A stretch of DNA of 64,000 bases from Arthrobacter sp. V1I9 (GTDB lineage Bacteria; Actinomycetota; Actinomycetes; Actinomycetales; Micrococcaceae), in the NCBI RefSeq assembly GCF_030817075.1, contig NZ_JAUSYU010000001.1, positions 3,782,001 through 3,846,000 of the forward strand, read 5' to 3'. The position numbers and the translations under genes were made by a program. Within the stretch, counting starts at the first letter, position 1; every line of letters begins with the position of its first letter. A model generated the notes under the pieces. The model did no database searches. It was not told the origin of the DNA and saw only the letters and a program-made list of their open reading frames with translations. Shown here in pieces: positions 53,825 to 62,891 of this stretch.

Positions 53825-55019
53825 CGATACCTCCCGCGATGACCTTCACCCGCCGGCCGGACAGCTCTTCCGGGATATCGGCGTCGACGGCGGCGGTCAC
53901 CAGGACCTGTTCCGCACCTGAGACTATTGCCGCCAGTTTACGCCGGCGCTGGACATCAAGCTCAGCAAAAACGTCATCGAGGATGAGGATGGGGGCGGAG
54001 CCTCCGGTGCGGGCATCGTCCAGCATCACGTAGTAGGAAGCGAGTCGCAGCGAAAGGCACATGGACCACGTTTCACCGTGGGAAGCGTAGCCCTTGGCGG
54101 GTGCCTGGCCCAGGACCAGTTCCAGTTCATCTCTGTGCGGGCCCACCAGTGAGATGCCCCGTTCCAGTTCCTTCCGTCGTGCATCGGCAAAGGAGCGTAC
54201 GTACCGTTCCGTCAACTGCTCGACGGTCAGCCGGCGCAGGTCGTCCGCTTCTGACGAAGTACCCCCGGCTCCGGTAGCCGCATCGCGCAGCAAGGGGGCG
54301 CCGTCGTCGTCCATCTGGTCCTGAAGGGTGGAGCGGTAGACGGCGTCAGCGGGCTTTGACGCGTCAGTCAGCTCGGCATAGGCCCGGGCCAGGTGCGGGC
54401 GGAGGCGCTCCACAAGTTCAAGCCGCGCGTAAAGCAGCTCGGCACCGGCCTTGGCCATGTGCTGGTCCCACACATCGAGTGTTGCTTCATGCGCGGAGGT
54501 GAACTTCCCGGCACGGGCTGACTTGAGCAGCGCGTTGCGTTGTTTCAGCACCCTGTCGTAGTCGCTGCGCGTGGCCGCGTGGTGCGGAATCAGGCTGGCG
54601 AGCAGCTCGTCAAGGAAGCGGCGCCGGTTTGAGGGATCACCCTTTACGAGAGCCAGGTCTTCCGGGGCGAAGAGCACTGTCTGGCAGATGCCCAGCAGAT
54701 CGCGGGCGCGCACCGGGTTACTCCGGTTGATGCGGCCGCGGTTGGCGCGGCCAGCGTTGATTTCCAGCTCCAGTACGGTGATCTGCCCGCCACGGACCAG
54801 TCTGGCCCGCACCAGCGCGCGGTCGGTGCCGAAGCGCAAAAGCGGTCCATCGGAACTGACGCGGTGGGAGCTCAGGGTGGCCAGGTAGCCTATGGCCTCC
54901 ATCAGATTGGTCTTGCCGATGCCGTTGTATCCCACCAGAACGGTGACACCCGGGCCCAGGGCAAGGTCAACCTGGGCGTAACTGCGGAAGTCGGTCAGGG
55001 AAAGGTGTTCTAGGTACAC
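53817..55019 (-). CDS. recF: DNA replication and repair protein RecF
   Basis: 400 residues from GTG 55019 (VYLEHLSLTDFRSYAQVDL). A longer frame extends into gnd and is not used. It is an SMC-like ATPase that helps load RecA at gaps with RecO/RecR. Walker A is LVGYNGIGKTNLMEAIGYLA (near residues 30-49), the signature region SLVGPHRDELEL and Walker B PILILDDVFAELD near the C-terminus. Length is slightly above E. coli RecF (357). It is 44 bases downstream of gnd. Confidence 0.95.
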   Translation of the reverse strand: MYLEHLSLTDFRSYAQVDLALGPGVTVLVGYNGIGKTNLMEAIGYLATLSSHRVSSDGPLLRFGTDRALVRARLVRGGQITVLELEINAGRANRGRINRSNPVRARDLLGICQTVLFAPEDLALVKGDPSNRRRFLDELLASLIPHHAATRSDYDRVLKQRNALLKSARAGKFTSAHEATLDVWDQHMAKAGAELLYARLELVERLRPHLARAYAELTDASKPADAVYRSTLQDQMDDDGAPLLRDAATGAGGTSSEADDLRRLTVEQLTERYVRSFADARRKELERGISLVGPHRDELELVLGQAPAKGYASHGETWSMCLSLRLASYYVMLDDARTGGSAPILILDDVFAELDVQRRRKLAAIVSGAEQVLVTAAVDADIPEELSGRRVKVIAGGIDE

Positions 55020-55063
55020 GCGGGTTCGGCAATTCTGGGAACCACAGAGGTTCCCGGCGGTGG

Positions 55064-55948
55064 CTACTTGGCGGGACGGGTTGCGTGTCCACCGAACTGG
55101 TGGCGCAGTGCGGACACCATCTTCATGGCCGGGGAGCTGTCCTCGCGGGACTCGAAGCGCGCGAACAGCGCGGCGGTGATGGCCGGTGCGGGGATTGCGT
55201 TGGCGATGGCTTCTTCCACGGTCCACCTGCCCTCGCCGGAGTCCTCGACGTAGTCGTCGATGTTCTGCAGTCCCGGATCCTCATCAAGTGCCTTGACCAG
55301 GAGATCGAGCAGCCACGAGCGGACAACGGTGCCCTTCTGCCAGGCGCGGAAAGTGCCGGGCAGATCGTTGATGATGTCTTTGGACGCCAGGAGTTGGTAA
55401 CCCTCGGCGTACGCCTGCATCAGGCCGTACTCGATGCCGTTGTGCACCATTTTGGCGTAGTGGCCTGCACCGATTCCGCCGACGTGCACGAAGCTGTCCT
55501 CGCGTTCGCCCTCCGGACGGAGCGCGTCGAAGACCGGAAGCGCCCGTTCGATGTCGGCTGCGTCGCCACCGGCCATCAGCCCGTAGCCGTTTTGCAGCCC
55601 CCAGACTCCGCCGGAAACGCCGCAGTCCGCAAAGCGGATGCCCTTGGCGGCGAGGAGTTCCCCGTGCTTCTGGTCTTCCGTGAACCGTGAGTTGCCGCCG
55701 TCGATGACAAGGTCGCCCTCGTCGAGCTTTTCACTGAGTTCCTTGATGACGGCGTCCGTGACGTCGCCGGCGGGAACCATCACCCAGATCAGCCGCGGAC
55801 TTGGAACTGCGGCGAGGAGCTCATCGATCGAGCCGGCGTCAGTGACGTCCGGGTTCCGGTCATACCCTGTGACGTCCACACCGCCCTTGCGCAGGCGTTC
55901 GCGCATGTTGAATCCCATTTTCCCGAGGCCGATCAGTCCGATGTGCAC
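55064..55948 (-). CDS. gnd: 6-phosphogluconate dehydrogenase, short (decarboxylating) form
   Basis: 294 residues. It oxidises and decarboxylates 6-phosphogluconate to ribulose 5-phosphate. The Rossmann motif is MHIGLIGLGKMGFNMRERL. The substrate motif is VIDGGNSRFTEDQKH, the catalytic region is GVSGGVWGLQNGYGLMAGG, and the Lys lies in GAGHYAKMVHNGIEYGLMQ. The length fits the short NAD-preferring form often found between dnaN and recF in actinobacteria. The ATG is 108 bases after dnaN. Confidence 0.94.
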   Translation of the reverse strand: MHIGLIGLGKMGFNMRERLRKGGVDVTGYDRNPDVTDAGSIDELLAAVPSPRLIWVMVPAGDVTDAVIKELSEKLDEGDLVIDGGNSRFTEDQKHGELLAAKGIRFADCGVSGGVWGLQNGYGLMAGGDAADIERALPVFDALRPEGEREDSFVHVGGIGAGHYAKMVHNGIEYGLMQAYAEGYQLLASKDIINDLPGTFRAWQKGTVVRSWLLDLLVKALDEDPGLQNIDDYVEDSGEGRWTVEEAIANAIPAPAITAALFARFESREDSSPAMKMVSALRHQFGGHATRPAK

Positions 55949-56056
55949 GGTGGATCTCTTTTCTGCGCGGGTTTGGCTTTTGTTTTGGGGCAGAGAACGA
56001 CAACTACTGTGGGCCCACGCCGATGGGGACTTGTGAGGCGAGGGAGGCGGCGGGGA

Positions 56057-57181
56057 CTAGTTGGGGAGGCGGACCGGCATCACGAGGTACCGGTAGTCAT
56101 CCTGGTCCTCGCCGTCGGCATCAGCCTGGGCCGTGATCATGGCGGGCTTCGGTGCCGTGGTGAACGAGAACCGGACGAACTTGGTTTCAATCACGCTCAG
56201 GCCCTCCACCAGGTAATGGGGGTTGAACGCAACGGTGATGTCGTCACCCGAAAGCTGGGCTTCGAGTTCCTCCGAGGCCTGGGCATCTTCACCGGTGCCG
56301 GCGTCAAGGTTCAACAGGCCCTGGGTGAAAGCAAGGCGGACAGGAGTGTTGCGTTCAGCCACGAGGGACACGCGGCGTACCGCTTCCACGAGTTCCTGGG
56401 TCTGCACTGTGGCGTGGATGGGGGTGGAATCCGGGAAGAGCGAGCGGATCTTCGGGTAGTCGCCGTCCACGAGCAGAGATGTGGTGGTGCGGCCCCCGCT
56501 TTCAAAGCCGATCAAACGGCTTTCGTCATCGGATAGGGCCAGCTGGATGTCACCGCTGTTGCCGAGAGTCTTGGCCACTTCGTTCAGGGTCTTGGCCTTG
56601 ACCAGCGCACTGGTGGAGATTCCGGGAGTTACAGGCTTCCACGGCACCTCGCGCATGGCGAGACGGTAGCGGTCTGTGGCGAGGAGGGTGATGAGGTCGT
56701 CCTCGATCTCCATCCGAACGCCGGTGAGGATGGGGAGGGTGTCATCCTTGCTCGCAGCGATGATCACCTGGGAGACGGCCTGGGCAAACGAGTCACCCGG
56801 AACCGTTCCACTCACGGTGGGAAGCGCCGGAAGCGGCGGGTATTCAGCTTCCGGCATGGTGGCCAGGTGGAAGCTGCTTCGGCGGCAGGTCAGGGTGACC
56901 TTGTTCCCATCCGTCTCGACGTCGACAGGGGCCGAAGGAAGGCTGCGGCAGATGTCCGCAAGGAGGCGGCCGGAAACCAAAATGGTGCCTTCGTCACGGA
57001 TGTCAGCGGCGATTTCCAGGCGCGCGGAGGTCTCGTAATCAAAGCTTGAGAGGCTCACCGTACCTGCTTCAGCCTTCAGCAGAAGGCCGGAAAGGACGGG
57101 GACGGGCGGCCGCGGAGACAACGAGCGGGCTGTCCAGGTGACGGCTTCTGCCAGGACGTCCCGATCGACTCTGAACTTCAC
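56057..57181 (-). CDS. dnaN: DNA polymerase III beta sliding clamp
   Basis: 374 residues from GTG 57181 (KFRVDRDVLAEAVTWTARSL); the open frame to 57244 is not needed. Three topologically repeated clamp domains are visible, each starting with a regular 'FAQAVSQVIIAASKD'- or 'TQELVEAVRRVSLVAER'-like helix. The C-terminus YRYLVMPVRLPN is the usual end that forms part of the peptide-binding pocket. It lies downstream of dnaA across the 57182-57704 origin region. Confidence 0.96.
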   Translation of the reverse strand: MKFRVDRDVLAEAVTWTARSLSPRPPVPVLSGLLLKAEAGTVSLSSFDYETSARLEIAADIRDEGTILVSGRLLADICRSLPSAPVDVETDGNKVTLTCRRSSFHLATMPEAEYPPLPALPTVSGTVPGDSFAQAVSQVIIAASKDDTLPILTGVRMEIEDDLITLLATDRYRLAMREVPWKPVTPGISTSALVKAKTLNEVAKTLGNSGDIQLALSDDESRLIGFESGGRTTTSLLVDGDYPKIRSLFPDSTPIHATVQTQELVEAVRRVSLVAERNTPVRLAFTQGLLNLDAGTGEDAQASEELEAQLSGDDITVAFNPHYLVEGLSVIETKFVRFSFTTAPKPAMITAQADADGEDQDDYRYLVMPVRLPN

Positions 57182-57704
57182 GGAAGGGTTCCGCCTTTCA
57201 TTGCTGCTGCGATGGTGTTCCGGAAACTTCCCGCAGGAAGTCACAAAAGGAGTTGTCCCGACACCTGAACCTGCATGGTCCGTGCTGCCTGGACCACGCA
57301 GAAACCCAAGGGTGGGAGCGCTGCTGACAGCTTAGCCGGAAGATCAGCGATTAACCCATCCCCCGTCTTCCAGCGCCAGTCCCTTTGGGCCGTTGGCCCC
57401 TCGGTGCGGCGCGGGAGACCGGAGTTGTTATTTGAGGGACTTCAAATTTTTGGGATTAGTAGTGTTAATAACTGCTGTGGAAACTGTGGATAACCTCGTC
57501 CGCCCGCAGGATTCGGCGGTTAAGCCCTGTTCATGGGTTGTGGGTGGAGCAGGTTTTAAACAGGGTGTGGATGGGGACAACATTTTTCGCGATTTTTCGA
57601 ATCCACAGGCGCCTTAAGGGTTTTAAGCCCATTAACCGCGGTTGTCCCCTTAACTATCCACAGGCTTATCCACATGCACCTGTTAATAAGGTATAGATGC
57701 TCCG
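57182..57704. other. oriC: oriC, dnaA-dnaN intergenic part
   Basis: About 520 bases without a gene. DnaA boxes: TGTGGAAAC at 57476, TGTGGATAA at 57485-57493, CTATCCACA at 57654-57662, TTATCCACA at 57666-57674 and a weak AATCCACAG near 57601. A/T-rich tracts at 57430-57475 and 57676-57700 (such as GTTAATAAGG) could be the unwinding element. Position between dnaA and dnaN is the classic actinobacterial origin. Confidence 0.85.
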
Positions 57705-59126
57705 CTAGGAATCGCGCTGCTGCTGCTTGATCCGGTTGGTCAGCTCTGTCACCTGGTTGTAGATCACACGGCGCTCGGCCATCAGTTCGCGGATCTTGCG
57801 GTCTGCATGGATCACAGTGGTGTGGTCGCGGCCGCCGAGTTCCTGGCCGATCTTGGGAAGCGACATGTCCGTCAGCTCCCGGCACAGGTACATAGCGATC
57901 TGGCGGGCGGTGACCAGGGTCCTGGTGCGGGACTTGCTGCAGAGCTCTTCCATGCTGAGCTTGAAGTAGTCAGCGGTCTGCGTGAGGATCTGGCTCGAAG
58001 TGATTTCCTGGGCGCCGTCGTCGGTGATGAGGTCCTTGAGGACCATCTCGGCGAGGGCGACGTCCACGGGCTGGCGGTTGAGGCTGGCAAAGGCCGTCAC
58101 GCGGATCAGGGCGCCCTCGAGTTCACGGATGTTGCTCGAAATCTTGGACGCGATGTACTCCAAAGCGTCATCCGGCGCGGAAAGACCCTCGCTGAGCGCC
58201 TTCTTCCGCAGGATGGCGATGCGGGTCTCGAGCTCCGGCGGCTGGATATCCGTCAGCAGGCCCCACTCGAAGCGGGATTTCATGCGGTCTTCGAAACCGG
58301 CAAGCAGCTTGGGCGGCTGGTCCGAAGTGATAACAACCTGCTTGTTGTTGTTATGCAGCGAGTTGAAGGTGTGGAAGAACTCCTCCAGCGTCCGGTCCTT
58401 GCCGGCCAGGAACTGGATGTCGTCGATCAGCAGGACGTCCACATTGCGGTACGTAGTTTTGAAGCTGGCGCCTTCATCGTCGCGGATGGAGTTGATGAAG
58501 TCGTTGGTGAACTCTTCCGAGTTGACGTAACGGACACGGATTCCGCTGTACAGGCGGCGCGCGTAGTGACCGATGGCATGCAACAGGTGCGTCTTTCCCA
58601 AGCCCGAGTCGCCGTAGATGAACAGCGGGTTGTAGGCCTTGGCCGGCGCTTCTGCCACTGCGACGGCGGCGGCATGGGCGAAGCGGTTGGAGGAACCGAT
58701 CACGAAAGTGTCGAAGACGTATTTGGGGTTCAACCGGCCGAACTCGTGGGAGGTGCTGGGCAGCATGGGCTGCGGCTTCTGCTCGATGAGCTGGTCCGGC
58801 GAGAAGGAAGGTTCGACGACGGGTTCCGGCTCTACGTGGACAGGCACCAGATCTGTGTCCACATCGATGGCGCAGCGGATGTCTTCGGAGAACACGTTGT
58901 GCAGGGCGTCGTCCAGTGCGTCCTTGACCTGGGTCTGCAGCACTTCGCGGGTGAGCTCGTTGGGGACGGCAACCAGAAGGGTGGAGCCGATCAGGCCCTG
59001 TGCCTGCGCCAGGATGACAAAGCCCCGCTGCCGCGGCGTCACGCGGTGGTCCTGCTCCAGCAAGGTCACAACCCGACGCCAGGAACTTCCGACAGTATTG
59101 GCGTGGTTGGCTTCGTCTACTGTCAT
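57705..59126 (-). CDS. dnaA: Chromosomal replication initiator DnaA
   Basis: 473 residues from ATG 59126, nine bases after GAGGG; a TTG just before is in frame but unlikely. Domain I (about 1-90) and a short linker (domain II) precede the AAA+ domain: [21 protein letters not shown] (Walker A), [14 protein letters not shown] (Walker B) and sensor [11 protein letters not shown]. The C-terminal DNA-binding domain has the DnaA signature [23 protein letters not shown]. It binds the boxes on both sides of its gene and starts replication. Confidence 0.98.
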   Translation of the reverse strand: MTVDEANHANTVGSSWRRVVTLLEQDHRVTPRQRGFVILAQAQGLIGSTLLVAVPNELTREVLQTQVKDALDDALHNVFSEDIRCAIDVDTDLVPVHVEPEPVVEPSFSPDQLIEQKPQPMLPSTSHEFGRLNPKYVFDTFVIGSSNRFAHAAAVAVAEAPAKAYNPLFIYGDSGLGKTHLLHAIGHYARRLYSGIRVRYVNSEEFTNDFINSIRDDEGASFKTTYRNVDVLLIDDIQFLAGKDRTLEEFFHTFNSLHNNNKQVVITSDQPPKLLAGFEDRMKSRFEWGLLTDIQPPELETRIAILRKKALSEGLSAPDDALEYIASKISSNIRELEGALIRVTAFASLNRQPVDVALAEMVLKDLITDDGAQEITSSQILTQTADYFKLSMEELCSKSRTRTLVTARQIAMYLCRELTDMSLPKIGQELGGRDHTTVIHADRKIRELMAERRVIYNQVTELTNRIKQQQRDS

Positions 59127-59594
59127 CAATCGGTTCCCTCAAAACTTGCTTTGCCTGCATTGCCTGCAGCCGCAAGTCTTGAACCAGGATGGGTTCAGCT
59201 TCATCCACAGGGTTATGCACAGCACGTGGATAATCGGCTACTGGGCAACTCTAGGGGATGAAAAGCCTAGAAGATAGCTGGCAAGTAGCTTGTGGATAAT
59301 TACACCGGTGTTGTTCTGAATGCGGCCCTGTGAGCCACTTCATCCACAGGCTGGAGGGGCCAGTTGGCCACAGTTGTGGATAGCGCCTGCGGCCTGCTCC
59401 GGTTTGACTCAGGGGCTTAAATTGCCCTAACGTTGTGAAGTCCTTTGTGTCCGCTTTTTGGCCCCATCTGAACCTCTCAGACGCAGTGCGTGTGAGCAGC
59501 CGGGGGAAGCGTGCATATACAAAACTTAGCGTCGGCCAGTTCTTCCCCTTTACTGATCGGGTGGGCGCACCTTTGATCCACTGGAGTAACTAAC
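59127..59594. other. oriC, dnaA-rpmH intergenic part
   Basis: About 470 bases without a gene. DnaA boxes: TCATCCACA at 59201-59209, TTATGCACA at 59213-59221, CGTGGATAA at 59225-59233, TGTGGATAA at 59291-59299, TCATCCACA at 59340-59348 and TGTGGATAG at 59375-59383. It should also contain the divergent promoters of dnaA and rpmH, suggesting autoregulation of dnaA by DnaA. Confidence 0.8.
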
Positions 59595-59732
59595 GTGAGC
59601 AAGCGGACTTTTCAGCCGAATAACCGCCGTCGAGCCAAGAAGCACGGCTTCCGCCTTCGTATGCGTACCCGTGCCGGCCGCGCCATCCTGGCAGCCCGTC
59701 GTGGCAAGGGCCGTACCGAGCTGTCGGCCTAA
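59595..59732 (+). CDS. rpmH: 50S ribosomal protein L34
   Basis: 45 residues from GTG 59595: [20 protein letters not shown], then [19 protein letters not shown] and RTELSA. This is the typical short, very basic L34 sequence. It is divergent from dnaA and followed by rnpA, the usual order at bacterial origins. GGAGTAAC lies upstream. Confidence 0.97.
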   Translation: MSKRTFQPNNRRRAKKHGFRLRMRTRAGRAILAARRGKGRTELSA

Positions 59733-59772
59733 ATAACTGACTCGTCGGTAGACATTTCTTTGCGAGTTTAAG

Positions 59773-60183
59773 GTGCTGGCCACCCGTAACCGTTTGAGGA
59801 CTGCAACCGATTTTTCAACAACTGTACGTTCCGGTGTCCGCAATGGACGCCGGAACGTAGTGTTATATACGGCAGCTCTTGCTGCTGACGAACCCAGCCG
59901 GATCGGGTTCATCGTTTCGAAGGGTGTCGGGAACGCTGTGGTCAGGAACCTCGTTAAGAGGAGACTGAGAGAAGCAGGTGCTGCCTCGCTGCGCGAGTAC
60001 GGTACCGGTTTTGCCATAGTGGTCCGGGCGCTTCCTGCGTCTGCGTCCGCGAGCTGGGATCAGCTGTTGTCGGATTACAACGCGGCACTGGCAGCGACTA
60101 TGACCCGGCTGGCAGGCCGCCCTGTACGGGCTGCTGCCAACGGTTCGCCCGGTACAACACAGGAGGGGACACTGCGTGCGTAA
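59773..60183 (+). CDS. rnpA: Ribonuclease P protein component
   Basis: 136 residues from GTG 59773. It supports the catalytic RNA that matures the 5' ends of tRNAs. Visible motifs are NRLRTATDFSTTVRSGVRNGRRN at the start, RIGFIVSKGVGNAVVRNLVKRRLREA (the RNR signature of the family) and FAIVVRALPASASASW. Length is normal. The yidD start overlaps its end by 8 bases. Confidence 0.95.
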   Translation: MLATRNRLRTATDFSTTVRSGVRNGRRNVVLYTAALAADEPSRIGFIVSKGVGNAVVRNLVKRRLREAGAASLREYGTGFAIVVRALPASASASWDQLLSDYNAALAATMTRLAGRPVRAAANGSPGTTQEGTLRA

Positions 60184-60574
60184 CGCCACCGCCGTCGTCG
60201 TCGTCACCTATCTCCGTCCTGCTGCTGCCGCTGCCGGGAGGTTTTTCTGGAACCTGCCCCGCAACATCCTTATTCTTCTGTTGACCGCATACCGCAAGGT
60301 GATTTCTCCCTTGTACGGCCAGGTCTGCCGCTTCTTTCCTTCATGCTCGGCCTATGCCCTTGAAGCGATTACTGTTCATGGTGCCGTCAAAGGAAGCTGG
60401 CTTGCCGTCCGCCGCCTGGGCCGCTGCCATCCATGGAATGCCGGTGGTGTGGACCATGTCCCCGCCGGCCACCGGGAATGGCCTGTCAGCCAGACCCCCA
60501 CGATTGTTGTGCTGAACAACCCGGACAAGTACCTGGCTGCTCGGACTGATGGAGAAGGCCGCACGGCGGCCTGA
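60176..60574 (+). CDS. yidD: Membrane protein insertion efficiency factor YidD
   Basis: 132 residues from GTG 60176. The core is a short amphipathic segment followed by the YidD signature: LLTAYRKVISPLYGQVCRFFPSCSAYALEAI and GSWLAVRRLGRCHPWNAGGVDHVP. The last 30 residues are a family-variable tail. YidD assists YidC in inserting membrane proteins. The gene lies between rnpA and yidC as usual. Confidence 0.93.
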   Translation: MRNATAVVVVTYLRPAAAAAGRFFWNLPRNILILLLTAYRKVISPLYGQVCRFFPSCSAYALEAITVHGAVKGSWLAVRRLGRCHPWNAGGVDHVPAGHREWPVSQTPTIVVLNNPDKYLAARTDGEGRTAA

Positions 60575-60589
60575 CGAATAGGGATAAGT

Positions 60590-61564
60590 ATGGACTTCTT
60601 TGAAACAATCATGTTTCCGTTCAAGTGGCTGGTGTCCGTCATCATGGTGGGCTTCCACGAGGGCCTGAGCACCATTGGCATGCCCGAAGCTTCGGGCTGG
60701 ACCTGGACTTTGTCCATCATCGGCCTGGTGCTGGTGATCCGTGCCGCCCTTATCCCGGTGTTCGTGAAGCAGATCAAGGCGCAGCGCGGCATGCAGCTCC
60801 TGCAGCCGGATCTGAAGAAGCTACAGGACAAGTACAAGGGTAAGACTGACCAGCTGTCCCGCCAGGCAATGGCCCAGGAACAGATGGCCATGTACAAGAA
60901 GCACGGCACCAACCCGTTCTCCGCCTGCTTGCCCATGCTGATCCAGATGCCGTTCTTCTTCGCGCTGTTCACAGTGCTGTCCGGGATCTCGACGGCGAGC
61001 CGCGAGGGCGAGGGCATCGGCGCCATGAGCCACGAGCAGGTTGTGCAGTTCGATGACTCCACCATCTTCGGTGCCACGCTGTCCGCGTCCCTGCTGCATG
61101 GCGGCGACGGAAACCAGGTGGCAGTTTGGATCCTCTCCATCCTGATGATCCTTGCAATGACGGCCTCGCAGTTCATCACGCAGAAGCAGATCATGGCCAA
61201 GAACATGTCTGAAGAAGCAATGGCCAGCCCCTTCATGCGCCAGCAGAAGATGATGCTCTACATCCTCCCCATCGTCTTCGGTGTCGGCGGCATCAACTTC
61301 CCCATCGGTGTCCTGATCTACTGGACCACCACCAACCTCTGGACCATGGGCCAGCAGTTCTTCGTTATCCGCCGCATGCCGACGCCGGGATCACCCGCCG
61401 CGAAGGCCCTCGCCGAGCGCCGCGCGGCCAAGGGGCTTCCGGCCCTCTCGATCCTGACTGGCAAGAAGGACGAGGACGCCGACGCAGCTGCTGCCGCCGC
61501 TGCCGTGGCGCAGGCCAAGAGCCAGCGCATCCAGCCACAACGCAAGAACAGGAAGAAGAAGTAA
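60590..61564 (+). CDS. yidC: Membrane protein insertase YidC
   Basis: 324 residues with five membrane segments: the first after MDFFETIMFPFKWLVSVIM, then IIGLVLVIRAALIPVFVKQ with the catalytic-groove Arg. A cytoplasmic loop follows (KQIKAQRGMQLLQPDLKKLQ), and the later segments include MPFFFALFTVLSGIST and FPIGVLIYWTTTNLWTMGQQ. The C-terminus is Lys/Arg-rich (KSQRIQPQRKNRKKK), as expected for ribosome contact. It inserts membrane proteins alone or with SecYEG. The stop overlaps the next start by one base. Confidence 0.95.
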   Translation: MDFFETIMFPFKWLVSVIMVGFHEGLSTIGMPEASGWTWTLSIIGLVLVIRAALIPVFVKQIKAQRGMQLLQPDLKKLQDKYKGKTDQLSRQAMAQEQMAMYKKHGTNPFSACLPMLIQMPFFFALFTVLSGISTASREGEGIGAMSHEQVVQFDDSTIFGATLSASLLHGGDGNQVAVWILSILMILAMTASQFITQKQIMAKNMSEEAMASPFMRQQKMMLYILPIVFGVGGINFPIGVLIYWTTTNLWTMGQQFFVIRRMPTPGSPAAKALAERRAAKGLPALSILTGKKDEDADAAAAAAAVAQAKSQRIQPQRKNRKKK

Positions 61565-62130
61565 TGTCAGCCGAGAGTACCGAACACGCCCTTTCCGAAG
61601 AGATCATCGACGATCAGGACGAGTCCGTGGCCGAGGACTCCTCCGCCCCCAAGGTTTCCTCGGCCAGCCGGCTTGAGGAAGAGGGGGACGTGGCGGCGGA
61701 TTACCTCGAGGAACTGCTGGACATCGCGGACATCGACGGCGACATCGACATCGAGGTCCGCAACGGCCGCACCTACATCTCCATCGTTACCGAGGAAGAG
61801 TCCGACACCCTCGACGGCCTGGTGGGTGAGGACGGCGAAGTCCTTGAAGCCCTGCAGGAACTGACCCGGCTCGCTGTGTTGTCCGCAACGGAGAACCGGT
61901 CACGGCTGGTGCTGGACATCAACGGCTACCGGCAGGAACGCACTGGCCACCTGCAGAAGATCGCCGAAGACGCAGCGGTCGCTGTGAAGCAGACCGGCGA
62001 GGCTGTGGCCCTTGAACCAATGAGTGCCTATGAGCGCAAGATTGTCCACGACGCCGTCGCTGATCTTGGCTTGGTGAGCGAGTCCGAGGGCGAAGGCGCC
62101 GGACGCCACATCGTTGTATCCGCGGACTAG
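61564..62130 (+). CDS. Jag/KhpB family RNA-binding protein
   Basis: 188 residues: an acidic N-terminal extension (EEIIDDQDESVAEDSS), a KH-like domain (YLEELLDIADIDGDIDIEVRN, DGEVLEALQELTRLAV) and the C-terminal R3H domain (LDINGYRQERTGHLQKIA, VALEPMSAYERKIVHDAVADL). Such proteins pair with KhpA to bind RNA and are linked to cell elongation. It is transcribed with yidC, and its ATG overlaps the yidC stop. Confidence 0.92.
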   Translation: MSAESTEHALSEEIIDDQDESVAEDSSAPKVSSASRLEEEGDVAADYLEELLDIADIDGDIDIEVRNGRTYISIVTEEESDTLDGLVGEDGEVLEALQELTRLAVLSATENRSRLVLDINGYRQERTGHLQKIAEDAAVAVKQTGEAVALEPMSAYERKIVHDAVADLGLVSESEGEGAGRHIVVSAD

Positions 62131-62151
62131 AGAATTGCTGATTCGCTAATC

Positions 62152-62802
62152 ATGGTTGATATCACGGCAGCTGAGCTTCTGGCGGCTGAAAAGATTTTTG
62201 GCGATCGCCTGGACCTCGCTAAGCGCTATGTGGAACACCTCGCCACCTCCGGAACGGAGCGTGGGCTTATTGGGCCGCGTGAGATTCCCCGCTTGTGGGG
62301 ACGGCACGTCCTTAACTGTGCGGTCATCGAAAGCGAGATCGCGCAGGGAAGCCATGTTGCCGACGTCGGCAGCGGCGCCGGGCTGCCGGGCCTTTGCCTG
62401 GCGATCGCGCGCCCTGACCTGGAACTTACTCTGATCGAACCGCTGGAGCGCAGGGTGATCTGGCTGCAGGAAGTGGTCGATGATCTTGGCCTGGACAACG
62501 TGACGGTCATGAGGACCCGTGCTGAACTTGCAGTAGGCCATGTGGAGGCCGACGTTGTGACGGCGCGGGCGGTATCTGCTCTTAGCAACCTCGCAGGCCT
62601 CACCATCCCCCTGCTCGGCGGGCATGGTGAAGTTGTTGCCATCAAGGGCCGCAGTGCAGCCGACGAAATCGAGAAGGCAGCGAAGGTTATCCGCAAACTG
62701 GGGGGCGTTCAGACATCCGTCGTTACGGTGGGCGACAATTTGCTGGAAGAGCCAACCACCGTAGTACGCATCGTTGTAAACAAGTCCCAAAAGAAGGCCT
62801 AG
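62152..62802 (+). CDS. rsmG: 16S rRNA 7-methylguanosine(527) methyltransferase RsmG
   Basis: 216 residues, Rossmann-fold methyltransferase formerly GidB. The family start is ERGLIGPREIPRLWGRHVLNCAV. The SAM-binding motif is HVADVGSGAGLPGLCLAIARP, followed by LTLIEPLERRVIWLQEVVDDLGL and DVVTARAVSALSNLAGL; a cluster GGHGEVVAIKGRSA closes the fold. It modifies G527 in 16S rRNA. It is 22 bases after the Jag gene and followed by parA, the usual gidB-parA order. Confidence 0.95.
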   Translation: MVDITAAELLAAEKIFGDRLDLAKRYVEHLATSGTERGLIGPREIPRLWGRHVLNCAVIESEIAQGSHVADVGSGAGLPGLCLAIARPDLELTLIEPLERRVIWLQEVVDDLGLDNVTVMRTRAELAVGHVEADVVTARAVSALSNLAGLTIPLLGGHGEVVAIKGRSAADEIEKAAKVIRKLGGVQTSVVTVGDNLLEEPTTVVRIVVNKSQKKA

Positions 62803-62891
62803 GGTAGGCCCGGCGGCCACAGTCTGCCGGGGTAAGCAGTTAGGCTAGTCAACGGCAGCAAAAATAGCTGAACGAGAGTGAGTGTGCCCCA

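Noticed and set aside
57807..59261. 484-codon plus-strand frame opposite dnaA
   Set aside because: Antisense shadow of dnaA; the sequence is low-complexity for a protein and has no family features.
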